64,000 nt of DNA from Candidatus Thermochlorobacteriaceae bacterium (GTDB lineage Bacteria > Bacteroidota > Chlorobiia > Chlorobiales > Thermochlorobacteraceae), in contig JAJUFC010000001.1 in the NCBI GenBank assembly GCA_029263855.1, forward strand, positions 409,207 through 473,206, given 5' to 3'. The translations under genes were made by a program, and so were the position numbers. Positions within the stretch are counted from its first letter, which is position 1. Every line of letters starts with the position of its first letter. Shown one piece after another: positions 53,113 through 60,496 of this stretch. A model generated the notes under the pieces. That model was given only the letters and a program-made list of their open reading frames with translations, ran no database searches and had not been told where the DNA came from.

Positions 53113-53510
53113 AAAACTTCTCCTTTCAAAATAAGTTGAGGCTTGTCGGAAAGAATCTTCACCGTTCCCCATTCACCGCTTAAACGATACTCTTCGCCTA
53201 AACATTCAAACAAGTCAATCCCGCCATAGTCAACCGCATTGTTTTGGTCAAGAATCGGCGACAATCGTTTCTTCTCCCAGACAATAGAGCGAACATTTGG
53301 AAAGATGAGTTCCGCATTGCGATAACAACCCCTTGCGTCAGTCATCGGAGCTTGATAAGCGCGATGCGCTTCATCAAGTTTTGCCTCAATGAAAAACGAG
53401 ATTTGGTTTGGCGATTCCACGATGTTAAGCAAGAAGCTATCTGCAAGATTCACATTGCTGAATGCGTCAAGTTCATTGGTCGCTGTCAGATTTTCCGTTG
53501 TCTTCGTCAT
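53109..53510 (-). CDS. Small acidic protein, possible immunity partner of the toxin-like gene
   Basis: A 133-residue soluble protein from the ATG at 53510, which forms an ATGA overlap with the stop of the toxin-like gene; a TTG nine bases earlier is also open. Rich in Asp/Glu, with an 'ISFFIEAKLDEAHRAY' element and a 'GEWGTVKILSDKPQLIL' strand end. No named family is recognised. Size, acidity and coupling to a small basic partner fit an immunity or antitoxin role; that is inference from layout. Its stop overlaps the ispH start by ATGA. Confidence 0.62.
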   Translation of the reverse strand: MTKTTENLTATNELDAFSNVNLADSFLLNIVESPNQISFFIEAKLDEAHRAYQAPMTDARGCYRNAELIFPNVRSIVWEKKRLSPILDQNNAVDYGGIDLFECLGEEYRLSGEWGTVKILSDKPQLILKGEVL

Positions 53511-53788
53511 ATATCCCAAACGATTGGCGTATGATTGGCTTTGCTTCTGCGCGAAACGAGATTGCCGTTGATGTCGATTCGCTGACCGTTGCCATTTCTA
53601 AATTCAGCGTGAGGCATTTCGCTTCCTTTGGTTCGCGAACTACCCTTTTTTAGTTTGAGTCTCACCAAACCGCTCGCGTCGCGAAAGTAAATTGGCATTG
53701 CGCCTCCGCCTTCTTGCGTCCAACCTTGACGAATCGCCCAATCAATCAACTGACTGACTTTCAGAGGGCGGCCTGAAGGAAGCGCCAT
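53507..53788 (-). CDS. Small basic toxin-like protein (polymorphic-toxin C-terminal type)
   Basis: A 93-residue basic protein from the ATG at 53788 (a TTG at 53797 is also possible); the frame is closed by a TAA just upstream, so it is a free-standing gene and not a remnant of a longer one. Its end 'RRSKANHTPIVWD', with GSEMPHAEFRN and GQRIDINGN before it, resembles C-terminal domains of Rhs-type polymorphic toxins that I recall, which often are RNases; the conserved His residues (PHAEF and NHTP) could be catalytic. No secretion signal is present. It overlaps the cmk 3' end by 47 bases and is coupled to the next gene by ATGA. Confidence 0.6.
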   Translation of the reverse strand: MALPSGRPLKVSQLIDWAIRQGWTQEGGGAMPIYFRDASGLVRLKLKKGSSRTKGSEMPHAEFRNGNGQRIDINGNLVSRRSKANHTPIVWDI

Positions 53789-54488
53789 CGGATTCAATTT
53801 TCTTTAACGCCAACTGATAAATCCGATCGACTTGTTCGTCAATCGTGAGCGACGACGTATCGAGTTCAATCGCATCGTCGGCTTTGCGAAGCGGGGAAAC
53901 GGCGCGGTTCATATCTTCTGCGTCGCGCTGTTTGATTTCCGCTTCAAGCGCGTCGACGCTCACATCGAGATTGGCGTTTTTGGCTTTGAGCTCGGCGTAG
54001 CGGCGTTTGGCGCGTTCTTTGGCAGATGCCATCATATAGACTTTGAGTTCCGCGTTTGGAAAAATCGCCGTGCCAATGTCGCGCCCGTCCATCACCACGC
54101 CTTTTTCTTCGCCCAACTTTTTTTGAATCGCGGAAAGTTTGTCGCGAACCGCTTTCAGCGCGCTGATTTTGCTGACGAGCTTGGAAACTTCGTTTGAACG
54201 AATTTCGTGAGTAACGTCGCGCCCATCGAGCCAGACTTGTGTATCGGTCAAGCGGACATCGGTATGTTCTACGAACTGCCGAAGTCGAGACTCGTCGCCA
54301 AGCAGTTGCTCCAAGAGATTTTCCGATAATACTTTGAGCGTGAAAGCCCGATACATTGCACCTGTATCGATGTAAATATAGCCAAGCTTTTTGGCGAGCA
54401 ATTTCGCCGTTGTGCTCTTGCCTGACGCGGCTGGTCCGTCTATGGCGATAACAATTTTTGCGATAGCGATGTTCTTCTTCAATTTCAA
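53742..54488 (-). CDS. cmk: Cytidylate kinase
   Basis: A 248-residue kinase phosphorylating CMP/dCMP. The P-loop DGPAASGKS is at residues 17-25, with YIDTGAMYRA following and GRDVTHEIRS and MDGRDIGTAIFPNAELK in order. The C-terminal 'AVSPLRKADDAIELDTSSLTIDEQVDRI' is typical. It is the first gene of the leftward cmk-ispH-rpsA run; the last 47 bases are shared with the toxin-like gene in another frame. Confidence 0.95.
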   Translation of the reverse strand: MKLKKNIAIAKIVIAIDGPAASGKSTTAKLLAKKLGYIYIDTGAMYRAFTLKVLSENLLEQLLGDESRLRQFVEHTDVRLTDTQVWLDGRDVTHEIRSNEVSKLVSKISALKAVRDKLSAIQKKLGEEKGVVMDGRDIGTAIFPNAELKVYMMASAKERAKRRYAELKAKNANLDVSVDALEAEIKQRDAEDMNRAVSPLRKADDAIELDTSSLTIDEQVDRIYQLALKKIESDGASFRPPSESQSVD

Positions 54489-54711
54489 AAAACGCTTTGT
54501 TAATTGCCAAAGCCTGCAATAATAGGTAAAAATTAGGGATTTTCCGCGTCAAGCGTTGGCGAAAAGCCGACATTGTCGCAAATTTGTAATCTGCATTTCG
54601 GAATGAAATAGCGATAATTTTAATTGAGAATGATTGCGCTCAAATCAAACCGTTATTACAAACAACGCCAACTGCTTTAACGAGAAGTAAAATCGGAGAC
54701 GTAAAACACTA

Positions 54712-55497
54712 ATGGCAAAGCAACAACCGACCGACGAAATGGGATTTCTCGACCACCTCGACGAACTGCGCGTGCGCTTATTCAGAGGGCTTTTAGGCGT
54801 AATTGTTGCCGTGAGTATCTGTGCATACTTTTCCGATTTCATTGTCAATCAAATTCTTATTGCGCCGCTTCTTAAAAGCAGTCCGAACGTCAAACTGCAA
54901 AACCTCGTCCCCTACGGTCAAGTGACGCTGTATGTGCAGGCGATTTTGTTTTCTGCCATCATTCTCGCGTTTCCGTTTTTGATTTATCAAATCTGGCAGT
55001 TCGTTTTGCCCGGCTTGTTGCCCAAAGAGCGAAAAGCGGCGCGCTTCATCGTGCTTTTCGTGAGTGTCTGTTTCTTTGCAGGCGTTTCGTTTGGCTACTT
55101 CGTCGTGATTCCGTTTTCGCTGAATTTCTTCGCCAATTTTGGTTCTCCGAACATCGAGAACAACATCGCCGTAACCGATTACGCCAGTTTCTTTTTGGGA
55201 ATGATTTTCACGACGGGATTGATTTTCGAACTGCCTTTCGTCGTTTATCTCCTCTCAAACATCGGATTGCTCACGCCGCCGTTTATGCGGCACTATCGCA
55301 AGTATGCGATTGTCGCGATTGTCGTTCTGGCGGCGATTCTTACGCCTTCGACCGACGCGCTCACGATGATGCTTTTCGCGCTTCCGATGATTGTTTTGTA
55401 TGAAATCAGCATTTTCATTTCTGCCGCCGTGCAAAAACGACGCGAGCGCGCCGAGCGCGAAGAAGAACTCGAACCAACCACTTCACTAACCAAATGA
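54712..55497 (+). CDS. tatC: Sec-independent protein translocase TatC
   Basis: A 261-residue protein with six membrane segments. 'MGFLDHLDELRVRLFRGL' at the N-terminus, the periplasmic FVLPGLLPKERKAARF loop and 'AAILTPSTDALTMMLFALPMIVLYE' near the end are diagnostic. TatC recognises twin-arginine signals and forms the core of the folded-protein exporter. tatA/tatB are not adjacent. Its TGA overlaps the start of the DUF4149 gene (ATGA). Confidence 0.96.
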   Translation: MAKQQPTDEMGFLDHLDELRVRLFRGLLGVIVAVSICAYFSDFIVNQILIAPLLKSSPNVKLQNLVPYGQVTLYVQAILFSAIILAFPFLIYQIWQFVLPGLLPKERKAARFIVLFVSVCFFAGVSFGYFVVIPFSLNFFANFGSPNIENNIAVTDYASFFLGMIFTTGLIFELPFVVYLLSNIGLLTPPFMRHYRKYAIVAIVVLAAILTPSTDALTMMLFALPMIVLYEISIFISAAVQKRRERAEREEELEPTTSLTK

Positions 55498-55997
55498 ATA
55501 AATCCATCGCTCATTCAATCTTTTATTTCATTGAGCAACTTGGCGTCGCCATTTGGATTGGCGCAATCGCGATGTTCGCTTTCGCCGTCGCAGGCACGAT
55601 TTTCAAAGAAGCGGGAAGCATTAACCTCGCGGGGCATCTGAACGGAAAAGTGTTAGCCAAACTCAACCTGCTCGAAGCCTGCGCTTCCGCGCTTCTCGTC
55701 ATCAGCGCGATTTACTTTCTCTTGCAAGCCGATGAACGCACGACGGCGCGGCTCATCAAGAGCGCGATTTTGCTCGCGATGATTGCCTTGCTCGTCGTTT
55801 ATGGCAAATTCGTTACCGACCGACTGGAATTTTTGCGCGTCGTTGAAATCAAAGACTTCGACAATTTCGATGTCTCCAAACAAGCCTTTCGCGACGAGTT
55901 TAATTCACTTCACAAAACTTATACGCGCTTGGTGAGCGTGAATTTGCTTTTGGGGCTTGCGTTTATGGGCATTTCCGCTTTTGAGCGCAAAGGCTGA
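55494..55997 (+). CDS. DUF4149-family membrane protein
   Basis: A 167-residue protein with four membrane segments (about 12-35, 50-70, 85-102 and 148-163). The first segment 'GVAIWIGAIAMFAFAVAG' and the 'NLLEACASALLVISAIYFLL' region match the DUF4149/TMEM205-like pattern. Function is unknown. It is translationally coupled to tatC and converges with the family-5 binding protein 3 bases downstream. Confidence 0.8.
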   Translation: MNKSIAHSIFYFIEQLGVAIWIGAIAMFAFAVAGTIFKEAGSINLAGHLNGKVLAKLNLLEACASALLVISAIYFLLQADERTTARLIKSAILLAMIALLVVYGKFVTDRLEFLRVVEIKDFDNFDVSKQAFRDEFNSLHKTYTRLVSVNLLLGLAFMGISAFERKG

Positions 55998-56000
55998 ACG

Positions 56001-57743
56001 CTACTTATCCAACCAAACCTCGCGATAATCGCGCCTATCCATCGCGTTAATCGGATAGTTTCTGACGTAAGGCTGTTCAAAGCGATAAGAAAGACGGTGA
56101 TAGGAGACGATTATCGCCGCGTCATCGAGCGCGATTTTTTCCGCTTGCTTGTAGAGCGCGTACCGTTTGCCCTCATTGGAAACTTTCAGCGCATCAGAGA
56201 AGAGTTTATCAAAAGCGGGATTCGAGTAGCGCGAAAGGTTGATGTAACTTTCTTCGTCGGCGCTTTTCGGCACCACGCCACCATAAACGAGATTTAAAAA
56301 TGTTTCTGGTTCGGGATAATCCGCGCCCCACGAGCCGATGAAGAATCGCAACTTCCCCAAATACGCTTGTTGCAAGTGCGTTGAATACTCCGATTGAACG
56401 ACGTTGACTTTCACGCCGATGTCTTGAAGCATCGCTTGGACGGCTTCGGCGACTTCTTTGTTGTAGGCGTATTTCGCGCCCACGAAATTGTGAAGCGTGA
56501 GTTCGGGCAAGCCTTGTCCGTTTGGGTAGCCCGCTTCGGCGAGCAACGCTTTCGCCTTTGCGACGTCGTAATCCGCGAGCATCACGTCGCGATTGTCGTA
56601 GCCCGCGATGCCTTGCGCGACGATGCCCGTCGGCAAAACGACTTGATTTTTCAGCACATACTTGGCAATCTTCATTCGGTCAATCGCCCAACTGAACGCT
56701 TGGCGAAGTTTCGTGTTCTTGAAAAGCGAATCGGTGTAAAGCATGCCGATGTAGTCAATGCGCAGTTCGGGACAAGATTTCAGTACATATTTCGTGAACG
56801 GCTCTTGAACTTTGCCATTCGCATCAAAAATTTTCGCGACGAACTCTTGCGGAATGCCGACCGATTCATCGAACGTGCCTTTCTGAAATTCCAAGAGTTG
56901 AGCCGACGCTTCTTTGAGAAACTTGAACGAAATTCCGTCTAAATACGGAAGTGGATTGCCAAGCGAATCGCGTCCCCAATAGTTCGGATTGCGCTTCAAG
57001 ACAACCTCGCGGTCTTCTTCCCACTTGACGAAAACGAACGCGCCCGTGCCGACGGGATTGCGCGAGAGCGACTTGCCATAATGCTTGACCGCTTCCTCGC
57101 ACGTGATTGAGGCAAACGCCGTCGCCAAGTGATAAAGAAACGGCGCGTAAGGCTCTCTGAGCTGAATGATGAAGGTGGAATCATCTTTGACGATAAAGCC
57201 TGAAATGTCTTTGACGCGAGGTTCTTCTTTTTTGCGGACGGCTTCAATGGTAGCGTCGTAATACTCGCGAGCGCCAAGCACGCACGACGTAAAAAACTCC
57301 GCGCCGAGCGATTGCGCGCGCGCATCGACGCTGTTCGTGAGCGAGAACTTCACGTCGCGAGCCGTGAGCCGTTTGCCTTTGCCGTCGGGAAAGCACGGAT
57401 TGTCGTGAAAGAAAACATCGGTTCGAAGATGAAACGTGTAGGTTAAGCCGTCGTCGGAAATTTCCCATTGTCGAGCTAGTTCGGGAATTGGTTTGAGCGT
57501 GGCGTGGTCGAGCTCGATGAGTTGGTCGTAAATTTGTTGCGCGACGAGAATCTCGGCTTGTTTGGCGATTCGCGGCGGGTCGAGGTTAGAGATGTCGGAG
57601 GCGAGGTTCGTTCTAAAAATTCCGCCTCGTTTGATTCCGCCGTTCAAAAGCGTGAAAGTTTCTTTGTCGTCGGGTTTGTTTTTTTTGCCACAAGCGAAAA
57701 GGAGAGGGAAGAGAATGAGCCAGAGAAGCGATGTTTTTGTCAT
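56001..57743 (-). CDS. Family-5 solute-binding lipoprotein (peptide/nickel ABC type)
   Basis: A 580-residue protein from the ATG at 57743, giving a lipoprotein signal (LLFACGKK). The frame to 57908 adds 55 residues with no signal sense. The SBP_bac_5 hallmarks are 'TYTFHLRTDVFFHDNP', 'DVKFSLTN' and 'RNPVGTGAFVFVKWEED' in order, then the long C-terminal lobe. It would bind peptides, nickel-chelates or sugars. No permease or ATPase genes are near, so it is an orphan binding protein. The upstream gene on the other strand is the TPR histidine kinase. Confidence 0.87.
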   Translation of the reverse strand: MTKTSLLWLILFPLLFACGKKNKPDDKETFTLLNGGIKRGGIFRTNLASDISNLDPPRIAKQAEILVAQQIYDQLIELDHATLKPIPELARQWEISDDGLTYTFHLRTDVFFHDNPCFPDGKGKRLTARDVKFSLTNSVDARAQSLGAEFFTSCVLGAREYYDATIEAVRKKEEPRVKDISGFIVKDDSTFIIQLREPYAPFLYHLATAFASITCEEAVKHYGKSLSRNPVGTGAFVFVKWEEDREVVLKRNPNYWGRDSLGNPLPYLDGISFKFLKEASAQLLEFQKGTFDESVGIPQEFVAKIFDANGKVQEPFTKYVLKSCPELRIDYIGMLYTDSLFKNTKLRQAFSWAIDRMKIAKYVLKNQVVLPTGIVAQGIAGYDNRDVMLADYDVAKAKALLAEAGYPNGQGLPELTLHNFVGAKYAYNKEVAEAVQAMLQDIGVKVNVVQSEYSTHLQQAYLGKLRFFIGSWGADYPEPETFLNLVYGGVVPKSADEESYINLSRYSNPAFDKLFSDALKVSNEGKRYALYKQAEKIALDDAAIIVSYHRLSYRFEQPYVRNYPINAMDRRDYREVWLDK

Positions 57744-57860
57744 ATTGTTTGATTGTCGGCTATTATGCGGAGAAAAGATAACTTGTCGAGTGCAGAGAAG
57801 CAACGCGGCGAAGCGATTTAACGCAAACGCATTGTTTCGCGCAATGAAATTCAAACGAAA

Positions 57861-59693
57861 ATGATTTCTCTTCAAGAGATTGTCAAAGCCAACGATGAAG
57901 CGAAGCATCAGTTGAATGTCGCGCCTGAAAAGTCTGCGCGTTTGTCTCAGTTCGTGCTCGATAGCATTGACGAGATGAGCGAGAGAAATTCGCCTTTGAA
58001 GACAGACAAGGCGTTAATGGCGGAAAAAGCCAAAGCCTTGTCGTATTTGGCGCATTATGAAATGGTCAGAAGCGCTTACTCCGACGCGCTGTCGTTCTTT
58101 TTCAGAAGTTTGGAGTTGTGGCGAAAAATCGGAGACGAGCAAAACGAGGCAAAAGCGCTACACAACATCGCCAGCATTTATGGGCAACTCGCGGACTACC
58201 CGACCGCGTTGGATTTTCTCTATCAAAGTTTATCCATCAGAGAACGTTTGCAAGATGATAGCGGAATCGCCTCTGCGCTCAATAATCTTGGAAACATTCA
58301 TCAAAATTTGGGCGAGCATGAAAAAGCGTTGGCGTGTTTTTCAAAAAGCCTTGCGATTCGGGAAAAGCTCGATGAAGCGTTTTCAAGAGCGGCATTGCTC
58401 AACAACATCGCCTCCCTGCATTTGCGGCTCCATCGGTATCGAGACGCGGCAGACAACGCGATGCAATCAATCGCTTTGAGAAAGGAAATCGGAGACCGAC
58501 AAAACGAGTGGATTTCCCTCTTAAACTTGGCGGAAGCCGAGCGTCATTTGTTCAATGAGGAAAACGCGCGTCGCGCCGCTCAACGAGCTCTTGAAATATG
58601 CCAATGCATCGGCAACGCCAAAGGCGAAGCGCAATCGCTCTTTCATCTCGCAGTTCTGACCGAAAACCGCGAAGAAAAAGAATCGCTCTTGCTCAAGGGG
58701 CTCGACATCGCGGAGCGAATCGATGCCAAAGACGCTAAAATGCAGATGCACCGCGCGCTTTCAGAACTGTATGAAAGTCGCAAAGAAATGGAAAAGTCGC
58801 TTTGGCATTACAAGCAATATCATCTTGCCGAGAAAAAGATTTTCAACGAAGAATCCGACCAACGCGCTAAAAAACTTCAAGCCATTCACCAAGTCGAGCA
58901 AGCGAAGAAAGAAGCGGAAATCGAGCGCATTAAAAACGACGAGTTGGCGCAAGCGCTCAACCAAGCCCAAGAAGCCAATCGAATCAAGACCGAAATTCTG
59001 CACGTCGTCGCTCACGATTTGCAAACGCCCGTCAGCGCCATCGCCAATCTGGTTTATTTGATGAAACTTAAAATCAAAAACGACGACGCGCTCAGAGATT
59101 TAGCAAAGCGCGTGGGTGATGTGTCCAAAACGATAATGCGGCAAATCGTCAACTTGCTTGAAGCCGCCGCCGAGAAGCCGCTTCACCAACTTGAGCGCAA
59201 AGAAACGCATCTCAAACTGCTCCTGTCCAGCGTCGTCGCTGATTTGAACGACCCATTGAAACGGCAAGTCATTCATTGCGCTTGCGAAGAGCATTTGACG
59301 ATTTACGCCGACGAAGAGAAACTGAGAGAAATTTTAGAAAATCTCGTCGGCAACGCCATAAAATACAGCCCAAACGGCGCGCGCATCTCCGTCTTCGTCC
59401 GCCAAAGTTCAACCCTCAACGGACGGGATGCCGGCGAGCATCTCACCATCGCCGTCCAAGACGAAGGGCAAGGCTTGACAGAAGAAGACAAAACGAAACT
59501 CTTTGGAAAATTTCAGCGACTTTCGGCGCGACCAACGGGCGGCGAGAGTTCAACGGGAATCGGGCTTTACATCACAAAACTTCTCGTTGAGGCGCACGGA
59601 GGAGAAATTTGGGCGGAATCGGACGGCAAGGATAAAGGTGCGACGTTTTTCGTTAAACTGCCAGTCCTTCGTCCGAATCTGCGCGAAATTTGA
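57861..59693 (+). CDS. TPR-containing soluble sensor histidine kinase
   Basis: A 610-residue protein with no membrane segment. The N-terminal 320 residues are at least six TPR units ('SALNNLGNIHQNLGEHEKALACF' and alike), a coiled coil follows (about 330-375), then the kinase: His385 in VVAHDLQTP, ENLVGNAIKY (near 492), DEGQGLTEED (near 534) and GIGLYITKLLVEAHGG. The TPR sensor plus HisKA/HATPase layout is common in Bacteroidota. The response-regulator gene follows 67 bases later and is the obvious partner. A short GGCA/TGCC element overlaps its stop. Confidence 0.9.
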   Translation: MISLQEIVKANDEAKHQLNVAPEKSARLSQFVLDSIDEMSERNSPLKTDKALMAEKAKALSYLAHYEMVRSAYSDALSFFFRSLELWRKIGDEQNEAKALHNIASIYGQLADYPTALDFLYQSLSIRERLQDDSGIASALNNLGNIHQNLGEHEKALACFSKSLAIREKLDEAFSRAALLNNIASLHLRLHRYRDAADNAMQSIALRKEIGDRQNEWISLLNLAEAERHLFNEENARRAAQRALEICQCIGNAKGEAQSLFHLAVLTENREEKESLLLKGLDIAERIDAKDAKMQMHRALSELYESRKEMEKSLWHYKQYHLAEKKIFNEESDQRAKKLQAIHQVEQAKKEAEIERIKNDELAQALNQAQEANRIKTEILHVVAHDLQTPVSAIANLVYLMKLKIKNDDALRDLAKRVGDVSKTIMRQIVNLLEAAAEKPLHQLERKETHLKLLLSSVVADLNDPLKRQVIHCACEEHLTIYADEEKLREILENLVGNAIKYSPNGARISVFVRQSSTLNGRDAGEHLTIAVQDEGQGLTEEDKTKLFGKFQRLSARPTGGESSTGIGLYITKLLVEAHGGEIWAESDGKDKGATFFVKLPVLRPNLREI

Positions 59694-59709
59694 GGCAAAT
59701 GCCTTATTG
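59691..59709 (+). repeat. Short repeat at the kinase stop (copy 1)
   Basis: TGAGGCAAATGCCTTATTG begins with the kinase stop codon. It matches the sequence at 60403-60421 in 17 of 19 positions and contains the small dyad GGCA..TGCC. Confidence 0.7.
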
Positions 59710-59760
59710 CCTGAAACGTGCAGGTTCGCAAGTTTTGAACAAACTAAACGTGCGACGACT

Positions 59761-60405
59761 ATGATTCGAGTTGGAATCATTGAAGATAACCGAAACTTCC
59801 GCCAAACGCTCGCAATGCTGATTAGCGAGACCGAAGGATTCGCGTGCGCCGGCGAGCACGAGTCGCTTGAAGCGGCGTTGGTCGCGACCGATGAAATGGA
59901 CGTCGCGCTCCTGGATATAAATCTGCCCGGAAAGTCGGGCATAGAAGGACTTCAAGAACTGAAGGCGAAATTTCCAAAAACTCAAATTTTAATGCTCACC
60001 GTTTTGGAAGACCCAACGACCATAAGTCAGGCGATTCTCTTTGGCGCGAGCGGCTACATTTTAAAGCGCACGCCGCCAGAGCGCATTCTCTCCTCAATCC
60101 AAGACGCAATGGAAGGCGGAATGCCGCTCTCTCCAAGCGTAGCTAAGCAAGTCAGCGAACTCTATAAAAAATATGCCCCCGAAGAAAATGAAACGCGATT
60201 TCTTTCGAAACGCGAAAAAGAAATTTTGTCGTTAATGGCGGAAGGTATGAGCCTTCAAACGATTGCGCAAAAACTCTTTATCAGTTACAAGACCGTCCGC
60301 AATCATCTACAAAATATGTATGACAAGCTTCACGTTCACTCGCAATCGGAAGCGGTCGCCAAAGCCCTCAAAAGCGGACTGATTTCTCCGACCAATCAAA
60401 AATGA
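59761..60405 (+). CDS. NarL/LuxR-family response regulator
   Basis: A 214-residue regulator from the ATG at 59761 (MIRVGIIEDNRNF). A frame upstream to 59503 overlaps the kinase and is rejected. The receiver has phospho-acceptor D52 in LLDINLPGKSG and a conserved Lys in ILKRTPPER. The LuxR-type helix-turn-helix (about 148-205) has 'LSKREKEILSLMAEGMSLQTI' and SYKTVRNHLQNMYDKL. It should be phosphorylated by the upstream kinase. The large surface protein starts 91 bases after it and is a plausible target. Confidence 0.92.
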   Translation: MIRVGIIEDNRNFRQTLAMLISETEGFACAGEHESLEAALVATDEMDVALLDINLPGKSGIEGLQELKAKFPKTQILMLTVLEDPTTISQAILFGASGYILKRTPPERILSSIQDAMEGGMPLSPSVAKQVSELYKKYAPEENETRFLSKREKEILSLMAEGMSLQTIAQKLFISYKTVRNHLQNMYDKLHVHSQSEAVAKALKSGLISPTNQK

Positions 60406-60421
60406 GGCAGTTGCCTTATTG
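60403..60421 (+). repeat. Short repeat at the regulator stop (copy 2)
   Basis: TGAGGCAGTTGCCTTATTG begins with the regulator stop codon and differs from copy 1 at two positions inside the loop, so the GGCA..TGCC dyad is kept. Confidence 0.7.
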
Positions 60422-60496
60422 TCTCGCCTGATTTGATTTGCGTTCTTTGTGGCGGTTCAAGAATCCCCTTGAACGCAACTTTAACGCAAACAAACA

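Noticed and set aside
59503..59760. N-terminal extension of the response regulator
   Set aside because: It overlaps the kinase ATP-binding region in another frame; the receiver fold begins exactly at the ATG at 59761.
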